NCBI GenBank assembly: GCA_009781915.1
Contig: WQUW01000006.1
Span: 1-46,393 of the forward strand
From: Treponema sp.
GTDB lineage: Bacteria; Spirochaetota; Spirochaetia; Treponematales; Breznakiellaceae
DNA: 46,393 bases
Direction: 5' to 3'
Below, piece by piece: positions 15,925-23,769 of this stretch. The translations under genes were made by a program, and so were the position numbers. Numbering within the stretch: the stretch's first letter is position 1; every line of letters begins with the position of its first letter. Below the pieces are notes generated by a model. It was given only the letters and a program-made list of their open reading frames with translations. It made no database searches and was not told where the DNA came from.

Positions 15925-17057
15925 ACTACACCCCTTTTTTTGTACGCTTGCCCGATTTTATCAGCGGTAATAATGGCAGCCGCTACCATGTTAGGCGTTA
16001 CGGCGAAAGGCATGGCGTGTACGGATTCCTCCGGTATGCAGGCCTTTTCTGCCACTTCCATTAGCTGATCCTGAGTGATGTTGTTCACTCCAATATCCGC
16101 AAGGCACACAGGAAGCCCTACCGCGCGGCAGAAGCCCAGCACTTCTTCTATTTCTTCTGTCGGCGCATTTTCTAGCACCAGTTGCGCCAATGTTCCAAAA
16201 GCCACTTTTTCACCGTGATAGTAAGAGTGTGTGCCTTCAAGCGCCGTTAGGCCATCGTGTATGGCGTGGGCGGCGGCTAAGCCTCCGCTTTCAAAGCCCA
16301 AGCCTGACAACAAGGAATTGACTTCGATTATGTTTTCCAGCGCGTGGGTGACCGATTTGCTTTCCACAGCGGCCTTCGCTTTTACTCCATCCTTAAGCAA
16401 TATTTCGTAGCAGAGTTTAGCCAGCGCAAGGGCTGTATTTGTGCCCTTTGCCGCCACAGCGAAGCCTTCTCTATAACCGCATGGCAGGCCCGCGTTTACA
16501 TTCGCGTATGAGGCTGCGCTTGCCCGCGCTTCGAAGTATGTTGAAAGCGCATCCCCCATGCCGGAAACCAGAAAGCGCACCGGCGCGTTTGCGATAATGA
16601 CAGTATCCACAAGCACCACACTGGGACTTTGTTTAAAATACGCATAGTCGTCAAAAGCGCCGTCTTCGGTATACAAAACCGCCGAATGGCTTGTGGGCGC
16701 GTCTGTCGCGGCAATGGTCGGCACTATGATGACATTTTCGCCTTCGGCAACACATTTCGCGGTGTCAATGGCTTTGCCTCCGCCGATACCGACGGTACAG
16801 TCGCACGAGTTGGCCTTGGCGATTTCTTTCAGGCGCTGTACTTCTTTCCTTGAACATTCGCCGCCAAAATTGCTTTCCACAAATCGCACGCCAAACCGCG
16901 CGGCTGTGGCATCCAGTTTGTCTTTTACCCGCGCTACATCATCTTTGTGGGCTATTAGGAGCGCCGATGTACCGAATGTCCGCACAAAGTAGCCGAGGTT
17001 TTTAAGCTCGTCCTCGCCTTGAACATACTTTGACGGACTAATAAACGCTTTTCTCAT
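15921..17057 (-). CDS. gldA: Glycerol dehydrogenase
   Basis: This 378-residue iron-containing-type alcohol dehydrogenase oxidises glycerol to dihydroxyacetone with NAD. The nucleotide site is VGIGGGKAIDTAK, followed by PTIAATDAPTSHSAV. The metal ligands are likely the Asp in SGMGDALSTYFEAR and the His residues in AAHAIHDGLTAL and THSYYHGEKVA. The start is preceded by AAGGAAGG. It is the first gene of a minus-strand unit with dhaKL and faces a PocR-AraC regulator across a 199-base gap. It is likely controlled by that regulator. Confidence 0.92.
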   Translation of the reverse strand: MRKAFISPSKYVQGEDELKNLGYFVRTFGTSALLIAHKDDVARVKDKLDATAARFGVRFVESNFGGECSRKEVQRLKEIAKANSCDCTVGIGGGKAIDTAKCVAEGENVIIVPTIAATDAPTSHSAVLYTEDGAFDDYAYFKQSPSVVLVDTVIIANAPVRFLVSGMGDALSTYFEARASAASYANVNAGLPCGYREGFAVAAKGTNTALALAKLCYEILLKDGVKAKAAVESKSVTHALENIIEVNSLLSGLGFESGGLAAAHAIHDGLTALEGTHSYYHGEKVAFGTLAQLVLENAPTEEIEEVLGFCRAVGLPVCLADIGVNNITQDQLMEVAEKACIPEESVHAMPFAVTPNMVAAAIITADKIGQAYKKRGVV

Positions 17058-17256
17058 AAGTTTGGCCTTCCTTTCATCAATTTTTATACACTGCCGGCAG
17101 GTAAAAAGCTGGCATTAAAATTATTGTACCCTTGCTTTTTCACCCGCGCATTAGACAAAAACGCTTATTTTTTGCAATTTTTTATGGTAAAATATTGACA
17201 TTGTTGCGCAAAATCGTAATTTTTTGATTTTTTCATGATTATGGAGGCTTAATGCA
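17058..17256. promoter_or_regulatory. Divergent control region between gldA and the PocR-AraC gene
   Basis: This AT-rich intergenic region holds TTGACA at 17195-17200, TAAAAT at 17188-17193, a TTGCGCAA palindrome at 17204-17211, and a minus-strand TACAAT at 17128-17123 toward gldA. No single promoter has both boxes convincing. As the only spacer between an AraC-family gene and its divergent operon, it probably carries the regulator's sites. Confidence 0.4.
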
Positions 17257-18294
17257 ATGAAAGCTTGCTATATGAAACTTAACAAAATATTGGATTTAAA
17301 AAAATGGCAAACCCTGCAGGACTCGCTCGCTCTGGTAACAAAGCTGGCCATTATAACCGTTGACCATAAAGGAATTCCCATCACGGCCCACAGCGACCCC
17401 CGCCCTTTCTGCACGCATATCCGCAGCGAACCGGATTTGGTGAAATACTGCCATAAATGCGATGCCAGGGCAGGCCTTGAAGCTGTCAGGCTAAACGCCC
17501 CTTATATTTACTTGTGCCATTGCAAAATTGTGGATCTCGCAATCCCTATCACCATTGACGACAAATATATAGGCGCTATAATGGCAGAGCAAATTCGCCT
17601 GCCGGAAAACGAAGAACACGCAGCCTTGGAGCAAATCCTTGTCTCGCCAGCCACAGGCTTCTTTCCTAATGAGGAATTGCGGCGTATGTATGAAGCAATT
17701 CCAGTTCTTCCATATAAAGAAATCGAGAGAGTAGCCGGAATGCTACGAGACCTCTGCTACTACATAGTGGAAGAATCGATGAATAAAAACCTGCTTTTGG
17801 AAATGTATGAAAGAATGCTTCCGCTAAAAGAAGGAGCGCCTATTCCTCTTTCCGACGGCTATTCTTTAGAAAGCATAGAGCATTTGAAAAAAGAGCTTGG
17901 CAATGCGGTAACAAACGCTTATGTAAAAGTACCGCATAACGATCAGTTTCCGTACAAAAATCCTGTGCTTGAGCCCGCGTTCAGCTATATTTACAGGAAT
18001 AAAGGGGAGAACATATCCCAAGAAAAGATGGCTGATTTATGCAACATCAGCGCCAGCTATTTCAGCAGGCTTTTTGTCAAAGAAACAGGCGAAACTTTCC
18101 CGAAGTTTATTGCCCGACAGAAGGTTGAGTGGTCAAAGCAATTGCTGGTAAAGACCGATCTTCCCATCTCTCTTATCAGCGATGAACTGGGATTCAGCGA
18201 CCCAGGCTACTTTATAAAAACATTCAAAAAGCATGAAAGCATCACTCCGGCTGTCTACCGGAAGTACTACACAGGTTTACAGGCCAAAACGTAA
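17257..18294 (+). CDS. PocR-domain AraC-family transcription regulator
   Basis: A 345-residue regulator. Residues about 15-180 form a PocR sensory domain: SDPRPFCTHIRSEPDLVKYCHKCDARAG and the Cys-rich LCHCKIVDLAIPI segment are typical. Residues about 240-340 form an AraC-type double helix-turn-helix (MADLCNISASYFSRLFVKETGETF and ISDELGFSDPGYFIKTFKKHE). PocR domains are thought to sense small alcohols or related metabolites; PocR itself controls propanediol use. With gldA and dhaKL divergent, glycerol or dihydroxyacetone is the likely signal (inferred). The start has GGAGG nine bases upstream; an ATG five bases earlier stops after two codons. Confidence 0.88.
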   Translation: MKACYMKLNKILDLKKWQTLQDSLALVTKLAIITVDHKGIPITAHSDPRPFCTHIRSEPDLVKYCHKCDARAGLEAVRLNAPYIYLCHCKIVDLAIPITIDDKYIGAIMAEQIRLPENEEHAALEQILVSPATGFFPNEELRRMYEAIPVLPYKEIERVAGMLRDLCYYIVEESMNKNLLLEMYERMLPLKEGAPIPLSDGYSLESIEHLKKELGNAVTNAYVKVPHNDQFPYKNPVLEPAFSYIYRNKGENISQEKMADLCNISASYFSRLFVKETGETFPKFIARQKVEWSKQLLVKTDLPISLISDELGFSDPGYFIKTFKKHESITPAVYRKYYTGLQAKT

Positions 18295-18324
18295 CACCGC
18301 CCTCCCTTGCGGGTACTGCCGCCG

Positions 18325-18762
18325 CTATTCCCGCAAAACCTTCATAAGGTCAAAGACCGCCATGCTGACAAGTATGGTTATTCCCGTAAAAAAGGCGATA
18401 ATTCTTATCGTAAGGCTAGGTATGTGCTGGGGAGCTGCCGCGAAAACAATCTCGCCAGCGGAAGTTCTGGTTTGCTGGTATCCTCCAAGCCCGACAATGC
18501 GGATAAAGCGCTCCTGCGTGGAGGCATAGCCCAGTTCCCGGGCGAAAACGGACAGCGTATCGGGGTCATGAAGAAGGGCGTTCATGGTGTTTTCCAGTTC
18601 CCGGTTTATCAGCCGCAGGTTTTCTATGTTCGCTTCTTGCCGCGCCTGTTCGTTTTGAAGCTGGCGGTACGCAAAGAGTCCCCTGTCGCCGAAGGAAAAA
18701 GCCAATAGTCCGTACACAAGAACTCCGGCCCAAATCGCAAAGGAGTATTTTACCACTTTCAT
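18325..18762 (-). CDS. FtsB/DivIC-like septum formation protein
   Basis: A 145-residue protein with an N-terminal membrane segment (about 5-25) and a coiled coil near 32-65 (RQLQNEQARQEANIENLRLINRELE). A DivIC-like tail follows (FARELGYASTQERFIRI), so it is a likely divisome component. Unusually, a second hydrophobic segment lies at the C-terminus (about 115-138), which classic FtsB proteins lack. It is convergent with the AraC gene and divergent from glgC. Confidence 0.75.
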   Translation of the reverse strand: MKVVKYSFAIWAGVLVYGLLAFSFGDRGLFAYRQLQNEQARQEANIENLRLINRELENTMNALLHDPDTLSVFARELGYASTQERFIRIVGLGGYQQTRTSAGEIVFAAAPQHIPSLTIRIIAFFTGITILVSMAVFDLMKVLRE

Positions 18763-18840
18763 TGCTTCAATTTACGGTATTTTGCAAGATTTCTTGATAA
18801 GGCAAGCATCACCGTCCCGCCCAAAACGTGGTTTTATCTA

Positions 18841-18869
18841 TCGACATATCGGGAAAATCGTCTTATACT
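18841..18869 (+). promoter_or_regulatory. Promoter of glgC
   Basis: TCGACA (18841-18846) and TATACT (18864-18869) are 17 bases apart. Each matches five of six consensus bases, and they lie 41 bases upstream of the glgC start. Confidence 0.6.
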
Positions 18870-18910
18870 CATTACATAACAAAATAAAGAAATTAGTTAG
18901 GAGGCGGAAA

Positions 18911-20191
18911 ATGACTGAAGTCCTGTCTATCGTGCTTGGAGGGGGAAAGGGTACCAGGCTGTTTCCTTTGACCAAGGAGCGGGCCAAGCCTGCGGTTCCT
19001 TTTGGGGGCAAGTTCCGGCTGGTGGATATTCCCATATCAAACTGTATCAACGCGAATTTAAAGCAAATTTACGTGCTTACCCAGTTTAATTCGGCTTCGC
19101 TTCACCTGCATCTTTCCCGGACGTACAAGTTCGACTCGTTTTCGGGGGGGTTCGCGGAAATCCTCGCGGCGGAGCAGTCGTTTGACAACGCTCACTCCGG
19201 CTGGTTCGAGGGAACGGCTGACGCGGTGCGCAAGAACCTTGTCCACTTTAAGACGCACGCCCCTTCGTACTACCTTATACTGTCCGGGGATCAGCTCTAC
19301 CGCATGGATTTACGGGATTTGTTGCAGAAGCACAAAGATTCGGGGGCGGCGATAACCATCGCCTGTACGCCGGTTGACCGGGAAACGGCGAGCTACCTTG
19401 GCATACTGAAGGCGGACAAAAACAATGTCATTACCGAGTTTCTGGAAAAGCCCGGCCCGGAGAAAGACATTTCCGGTTACAAGATTCCCCATGAGCTGAA
19501 AAAGGGCAAGGAGAAGGGGGGCGAATATTTGGCGTCTATGGGCATTTACATCTTCAACAGCCCGACAATGGAAGCGTGTCTGGACAACACCCTTACCGAT
19601 TTCGGCAAAGAAATTATCCCTCAGGCCATTAACCGCCTGAAGGTGAATGCCTACGTGTTTAACGGCTACTGGGAGGACATAGGAACCATCAAGAGTTTTT
19701 ACGAGGCGAACCTTGACCTTACCACCCTGTGGCCCCGTTTCGATTTTTATGACGAGGCCCATCCCATCTATACCCATTCCAGATGTCTGCCCCCGTCCAA
19801 AATGAATTTCAGCAATATGAATCAGTCTATTGCCGCTGAAGGGTGTATTATTACCAACGCGTCCATTACCGACTCGATTGTCGGGGTTAGAACGATTATC
19901 GAGTCAGGTTCCAGCCTGAACGGGGTTGTTTGCATGGGGGCGGACTACTACGAAACCGAGCATCAAAAACAGAAGAACGCCGAGGCCCGGATTCCCAACG
20001 TGGGCATAGGCAAGGGCGCTCTTGTGAAACGGGCGATTATCGACAAGAACGCCTGCATTGGCGAGGGCTGTCGTATCGGGGTGGACGACAACATAACCCG
20101 CGCGGACGGCGAATACGATAATTACCACATTGTAGACGGGATAATTGTAATTCCGAAGAAGGCGGTGTTTTATCCGGGGACGGTGATTTAG
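18911..20191 (+). CDS. glgC: Glucose-1-phosphate adenylyltransferase
   Basis: The ORF track starts at 18782, but ATG 18911 with AGGAGG upstream gives the canonical N-terminus and a 426-residue protein of normal length. It makes ADP-glucose for glycogen synthesis. Motifs: GGGKGTRLFPLTKERAKPAV (nucleotide loop), GTADAVRKN, FLEKPGPEKD, and GYWEDIGTI before the C-terminal left-handed beta-helix of hexapeptide repeats. No other glycogen gene adjoins it; the only related gene here is the GH57-like ORF at 44.3 kb. Confidence 0.93.
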   Translation: MTEVLSIVLGGGKGTRLFPLTKERAKPAVPFGGKFRLVDIPISNCINANLKQIYVLTQFNSASLHLHLSRTYKFDSFSGGFAEILAAEQSFDNAHSGWFEGTADAVRKNLVHFKTHAPSYYLILSGDQLYRMDLRDLLQKHKDSGAAITIACTPVDRETASYLGILKADKNNVITEFLEKPGPEKDISGYKIPHELKKGKEKGGEYLASMGIYIFNSPTMEACLDNTLTDFGKEIIPQAINRLKVNAYVFNGYWEDIGTIKSFYEANLDLTTLWPRFDFYDEAHPIYTHSRCLPPSKMNFSNMNQSIAAEGCIITNASITDSIVGVRTIIESGSSLNGVVCMGADYYETEHQKQKNAEARIPNVGIGKGALVKRAIIDKNACIGEGCRIGVDDNITRADGEYDNYHIVDGIIVIPKKAVFYPGTVI

Positions 20192-20223
20192 AGGAAAGCG
20201 CTGGGGGCGGGGGGCAAATGATG

Positions 20224-20559
20224 TTACCTCGTAAACCGCTGGTAAACTATGTTTCCAACGGTAAGAAGATCATCACTAATGCTTGCCGGCCACGTGTGAA
20301 TAAAAAGGGCGCTGTCTCTTGCTTCGACCGTAAAAACGCCGACTTCCCTCCATTGGGGAACTATATCGCTTGTATTGGAGTAAAGAATCGCGGTGCTTCC
20401 CTCTATGGTTAGTACAATCCTGTTTGAAGACATGGCGACCCAAGTGCCCTGCAGAGGATCACTTGGATCGGAGGCGACAGTAAGATAGTGGGGGAAGCTG
20501 AAGCAACTGGCAAGTAACATGGCCCCAAGAAGTAAAAAGATAAACGGCAATCTCTTCAT
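20224..20559 (-). CDS. Small lipoprotein, unknown
   Basis: A lipoprotein of about 111 residues. The N-terminus MKRLPFIFLLLGAMLLASC is a clear signal with lipobox LASC. The mature part (DPLQGTWVAMSSNRIVLTIEGSTAIL..VGVFTVEAR) has alternating beta-strand character and could be a small barrel. No family was recognised. ATG 20559 was chosen because it yields a clean signal peptide; an ATG five codons upstream is possible. It is convergent with glgC. Confidence 0.65.
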   Translation of the reverse strand: MKRLPFIFLLLGAMLLASCFSFPHYLTVASDPSDPLQGTWVAMSSNRIVLTIEGSTAILYSNTSDIVPQWREVGVFTVEARDSALFIHTWPASISDDLLTVGNIVYQRFTR

Positions 20560-20581
20560 GGTTAACACCCCCATTCAGCGC

Positions 20582-20611
20582 AGTGTAGCACGAGAAGGCA
20601 GTTACTGTCAA
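20582..20611 (-). promoter_or_regulatory. Promoter of the small lipoprotein gene
   Basis: On the minus strand a perfect TTGACA (20611-20606) and TACACT (20587-20582) are separated by 18 bases, just upstream of the lipoprotein start. Confidence 0.6.
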
Positions 20612-20650
20612 TTTTTCATTCAGGTGGTCGTGAATTCCGGAGGGGCTACC

Positions 20651-20679
20651 TTGCGTATGCCAAAGAAATGTGTTATACA
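20651..20679 (+). promoter_or_regulatory. Extended -10 promoter of the LPP20-like gene
   Basis: TTGCGT (20651-20656), a 17-base spacer and TATACA (20674-20679) preceded by TGT form an extended -10 type promoter 57 bases before the ATG. Confidence 0.45.
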
Positions 20680-20735
20680 TTAGCTTTAGCCCTGTATGGG
20701 GGCAAGAAAATGCGCCATTGTAGAGGAGCTTTATC

Positions 20736-21305
20736 ATGAAAAGAATGTCTGTTTTTGTTGCGGTTGCCGTGGCGGCGGCTTTTGCGATAACCGCCTGCCG
20801 GTCAGCGCCGACCGGGGAAGATCAGTGGGCGGCTGCCGAGCCCCCGTTTGTCCAGCAAGCCCAAGCTAACCCTGACGAAGTGTATGTGGGCATTGGAACC
20901 GGACGGGCGATGTCAATGAACGCGGCCCGGCAAATGGCGGAGAACCGCGCCAGGGTGTCCATTGCCCAGCAGATGAACTCTTCCGTCAGGAACATGATCA
21001 CCGACTACACCGGAACCTCCGAACTGGAACCGGCGATGCTTCAGTTCTTCGAGACCGTTTCCAGAACCCTGACCGAAGTAGAACTCCGGGGAACCCGCCC
21101 TGACACGCGGACACGCCGGGACGGAAACACCTTCGAGGCATGGACGGTTATAACCATTTCGAAAAGCGACGCGCACAGCACAATAGCCAACGCCGCCGCG
21201 TCCGCGCATATGCTGGCTCCTCATGCCAGCGCCGCGCTGTGGTCGCTGGATCGCATGGATGCCGCTTTCGAACAGCGTGATACTCCGGCTATCATCAGGG
21301 ACTAG
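20736..21305 (+). CDS. LPP20-like lipoprotein
   Basis: A 189-residue protein with lipoprotein signal MKRMSVFVAVAVAAAFAITAC (lipobox ITAC). The body contains VYVGIGTGRAMSMNAARQMAENRARVSIAQQM, typical of LPP20/LolF-like domains (about 45-150), then a helical tail. LPP20 proteins are exported lipoproteins, and their role in spirochaetes is not established. A GAGGAG site precedes the ATG. A hairpin terminator follows, so it is likely monocistronic. Confidence 0.8.
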   Translation: MKRMSVFVAVAVAAAFAITACRSAPTGEDQWAAAEPPFVQQAQANPDEVYVGIGTGRAMSMNAARQMAENRARVSIAQQMNSSVRNMITDYTGTSELEPAMLQFFETVSRTLTEVELRGTRPDTRTRRDGNTFEAWTVITISKSDAHSTIANAAASAHMLAPHASAALWSLDRMDAAFEQRDTPAIIRD

Positions 21306-21313
21306 CACGGGCA

Positions 21314-21345
21314 GGGCAGGGCGGAAAGCCGTTCTGCCCGCTGTG
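21314..21345 (+). terminator. Hairpin after the LPP20-like gene
   Basis: GGGCAGGGCGG-AAAG-CCGTTCTGCCC pairs through 11 positions with two G-U pairs, followed by gctgtgtttt. The short T-run makes it a moderate intrinsic terminator. Confidence 0.5.
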
Positions 21346-21371
21346 TTTTCCCGTACATCAATAATTCGTGT

Positions 21372-22283
21372 ATGAAAAAGCCTATTCTGGTTGTGTTAGC
21401 CGCCGGTATCGGAAGCCGCTACGGCGGGATCAAGCAAATGGAGCAATTCGGCAGTCACGGCGAAGTGCTTCTGGATTATTCCGTTTTCGATGCCCTGCGC
21501 GGCGGCTTTGGGAAGGTGGTGTTTATCATCCGGCGCGACCTTGAAAAAGATTTCAGGGAGGCCGTGCTGGCCCGCATGGAAGGCAGCGTAGAATACGAAT
21601 TGGCGTTTCAGGAACTGGACAGCCTTATTCCGCCGGATATTTTGGCGGAGGCGAAAAAGAACGGCAGAACCAAGCCGTGGGGAACCGCCCACGCCCTGCT
21701 CTGCGCCGCCAGCGCAGTCGACGCGCCCTTTGCGGCAATCAACGCCGATGATTTTTACGGCAGGGAAGCTTTTGCCGCAATGGGCGGGTTTCTTGCCGGC
21801 CCGGATCTCAAAGACGGCGCTATCGTGCCATACAAGCTGGAACCCACGTTAAGCCCGGTAGGTACGGTTGCCCGTGGAGTCTGCGAAGTCAAAGACGGAT
21901 ACCTCGTTTCCATAGACGAGCTTACGGCCATCGAAAAAAAGGACGGCGTAATTTTTAACACCGCAAGCGATGGCGCAAGGCGGGAACTGGAACCCGGAAC
22001 CCCCGTTTCCATGAACTTTTTGGGCTACCCGCACAGCATACTCCCAAAGTTCAAGCAGTATTTTGACGAATTTATCGCCGCTTCCGGCAGGGAGCTGAAA
22101 AGCGAATGTTATCTTCCCAAGGCGTCCGACTGGTTTATCAAGAATAACTACCTGAAAATGCGGGCCCTCCACGCGGACGCTGAGTGGTTCGGCGTTACCT
22201 ACAAGGAAGACAAACAAGCGGCAATCGAGCGCCTAAAGGCCCTTACATCCCAGGGAGTCTACCCTGCGCCTCTTTGGGGGTAA
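21372..22283 (+). CDS. Sugar-phosphate nucleotidyltransferase family protein
   Basis: A 303-residue protein of the NTP_transferase superfamily. The nucleotide loop is VLAAGIGSRYGGIKQ, followed by KPWGTAHALLCA and metal-binding AINADDFYG near residue 125. A C-terminal part may bind substrate (WFIKNNYLKMRALHADAEWFGVTYKED). It probably activates a sugar phosphate, but the substrate is unknown. The start lacks a good ribosome-binding site. The last 41 bases overlap the convergent ogt gene. Confidence 0.82.
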   Translation: MKKPILVVLAAGIGSRYGGIKQMEQFGSHGEVLLDYSVFDALRGGFGKVVFIIRRDLEKDFREAVLARMEGSVEYELAFQELDSLIPPDILAEAKKNGRTKPWGTAHALLCAASAVDAPFAAINADDFYGREAFAAMGGFLAGPDLKDGAIVPYKLEPTLSPVGTVARGVCEVKDGYLVSIDELTAIEKKDGVIFNTASDGARRELEPGTPVSMNFLGYPHSILPKFKQYFDEFIAASGRELKSECYLPKASDWFIKNNYLKMRALHADAEWFGVTYKEDKQAAIERLKALTSQGVYPAPLWG

Positions 22284-22764
22284 CTCCCTCCAGTTCCAGA
22301 AGGGCCTGTTTTTTCTCCAAGCCCCCGGCGTAACCGGTAAGGTTGCCGTCAGAGCCCAGTACCCGGTGGCAGGGGATAAGGAGAGAGATAGGGTTATGCC
22401 CCACGGCTCCGCCTACGGCTTGGGCCGACCCTTTCCCCCCGGCAGGGCCAAGCCGGGCAGCCAAGGCCCCGTACGTCGTTGTCTTGCCGTAGGGTATCGA
22501 CAGAAGGAGCTTCCACACCGCCTGCTGAAATTCCGTCCCCACGGGCGAAAGGGGAACCTTTTTCACTTCAGGGTTTTTCCCGGTAAAATAATCTTTAAGC
22601 CATGAACGTAAAGAGGCGAAAACCGGATAATCCGGCGCTTCAAGCCATTTCTCCGTGCCGGGCGGAAAATATTTCTGCCCGATAAACCACAGGCCGCACA
22701 GGGCATTGTTTTCCGCAGAGGCCTGTACCGCCCCCAATGGCGTTTCCGTAATAAACGTATACAT
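22243..22764 (-). CDS. ogt: Methylated-DNA--protein-cysteine methyltransferase
   Basis: This protein of about 173 residues removes methyl groups from O6-methylguanine by transfer to its own cysteine. The active site is LLIPCHRVLGSDG with Cys near residue 140. The helix-turn-helix part PVGTEFQQAVWKLLLSIPYGKTTTYG is intact. ATG 22764 overlaps the upstream gene's stop (TGATG), so the two are coupled. It also overlaps the convergent nucleotidyltransferase gene at its 3' end. Confidence 0.92.
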   Translation of the reverse strand: MYTFITETPLGAVQASAENNALCGLWFIGQKYFPPGTEKWLEAPDYPVFASLRSWLKDYFTGKNPEVKKVPLSPVGTEFQQAVWKLLLSIPYGKTTTYGALAARLGPAGGKGSAQAVGGAVGHNPISLLIPCHRVLGSDGNLTGYAGGLEKKQALLELEGVTPKEAQGRLPGM

Positions 22765-23225
22765 CACTTCCCCTTTCCGCTTATTTCGTCTATGCGAATT
22801 TTCCAGACCGCTGTACGGTCAAGGTTTTTTTCTATCGCCTTGTCAAAGGCTTCCATGTTGCCCGGCGTATAACGCTTTGAAATAAGGGCCAAGGCGTGTA
22901 TCTTTTCTTTCCGGCTTGTAACTTCCAGCGCAACACCGTGTATCACCGCCGATTCATAGCCAATGGAAAACTCTCCGGGCGCCTCCCGCACTTGCCCCAC
23001 GCAACAGACGCACACCCGGTTTTGATGTCTTACATTGCCGATTTTATGCCCTTCCAGTGCGGAATGGAAATACAGCCAGTTCTCTTCACGGGCCATAGAA
23101 AGGGGGACGCAGTAAGGAGCGCCGTCGGGATTTACCGTCGCCATTACCGAATAGGCGCACGTGTCCGCCACAGCGAGGGCACGGTCACGGGACAGCTCCC
23201 GGTCTTTTCTACGCATAGTTCGCAC
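22764..23225 (-). CDS. NimA-like pyridoxamine 5'-phosphate oxidase family protein
   Basis: A 153-residue split-barrel flavin-binding protein. MRRKDRELSRDRALAVADTCAYSVMATVNPDGAPYCVPLS and the later YFHSALEGHKIGN are typical of the NimA / nitroimidazole-resistance-type subfamily. Members bind FMN or heme; the natural substrate is usually unknown. The GTG start has GGAGG five bases upstream, while an ATG three codons later is less well placed. It is coupled to ogt by TGATG. Confidence 0.85.
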   Translation of the reverse strand: MRTMRRKDRELSRDRALAVADTCAYSVMATVNPDGAPYCVPLSMAREENWLYFHSALEGHKIGNVRHQNRVCVCCVGQVREAPGEFSIGYESAVIHGVALEVTSRKEKIHALALISKRYTPGNMEAFDKAIEKNLDRTAVWKIRIDEISGKGK

Positions 23226-23261
23226 CGCTTCCTCCTTCTGGTTTCCGGCTTTTACCGGGCC

Positions 23262-23507
23262 CTATATTGATGCCGCCGTTTCCGCAAGTGATAGTTCCTT
23301 GCGAACCAAATTGCCGATAATCTCCGTTGGGGATTGCTTTGTTGCCAGCATTTTTGCGGTAAGGTATTCCGCTGATAGCTGGTCAAGCATGACCATCCTG
23401 TTACGGTGCTTTATAAATGGCCCTTGGACACTGGGATCAACTTCCGGCGTGGTTCTGGTCAAAATTTCGTCAAGCTCCCAAGCATCTTTTTCTGTCATGT
23501 CAGACAT
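23262..23507 (-). CDS. Small protein, possible antitoxin
   Basis: An 81-residue protein from ATG 23507, which overlaps the upstream small gene by 8 bases. Its C-terminal half (MLDQLSAEYLTAKMLATKQSPTEIIGNLVRKELS) looks helical and could be a ribbon-helix-helix-type DNA-binding tail. The order toxin-like then antitoxin-like gene with overlapping reading frames is like brnT-brnA modules. The assignment rests on size, order and weak resemblance. Confidence 0.55.
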   Translation of the reverse strand: MSDMTEKDAWELDEILTRTTPEVDPSVQGPFIKHRNRMVMLDQLSAEYLTAKMLATKQSPTEIIGNLVRKELSLAETAASI

Positions 23508-23760
23508 AATAACCGCCTTCCTCCACATGGCAATAAAACTCTTTTCTGCACTTCATGGCATGAAAAACATTGCAACTTCCATCTTTCCTGATATTATACA
23601 TTACCTCAATTAAATTGCTGTTTCCGTCAAATCCAATAAGCAAGTATTTATTGGCATACTTGGGGAGTAGGCCATCAAAAACAACCGTTGCCAATGCCCG
23701 GTGAATATCTTCTTCGGAGACACCGTGACGGAACGCCGACTTGTTTATCTGGACATCCAT
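23500..23760 (-). CDS. Small protein, BrnT-like toxin candidate
   Basis: An 86-residue protein with the pattern HGVSEEDIHRAL..YLLIGFDGNSNLIEVMYN....VFHAMKCRKEFY. This resembles the compact alpha/beta fold of BrnT/RelE-like ribonuclease toxins, which begin with an HGVS.EEI helix and end with a R.(M/A)..RE-type motif. It overlaps the next small gene by 8 bases on the same strand. It starts nine bases after the DUF368 gene end. The function is a prediction only. Confidence 0.55.
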   Translation of the reverse strand: MDVQINKSAFRHGVSEEDIHRALATVVFDGLLPKYANKYLLIGFDGNSNLIEVMYNIRKDGSCNVFHAMKCRKEFYCHVEEGGYYV

Positions 23761-23769
23761 AATCCGATT

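Noticed and set aside
18782-18910. N-terminal extension of glgC in the ORF track
   Set aside because: ATG 18911 has AGGAGG and gives the canonical N-terminus; the promoter lies within the extension.
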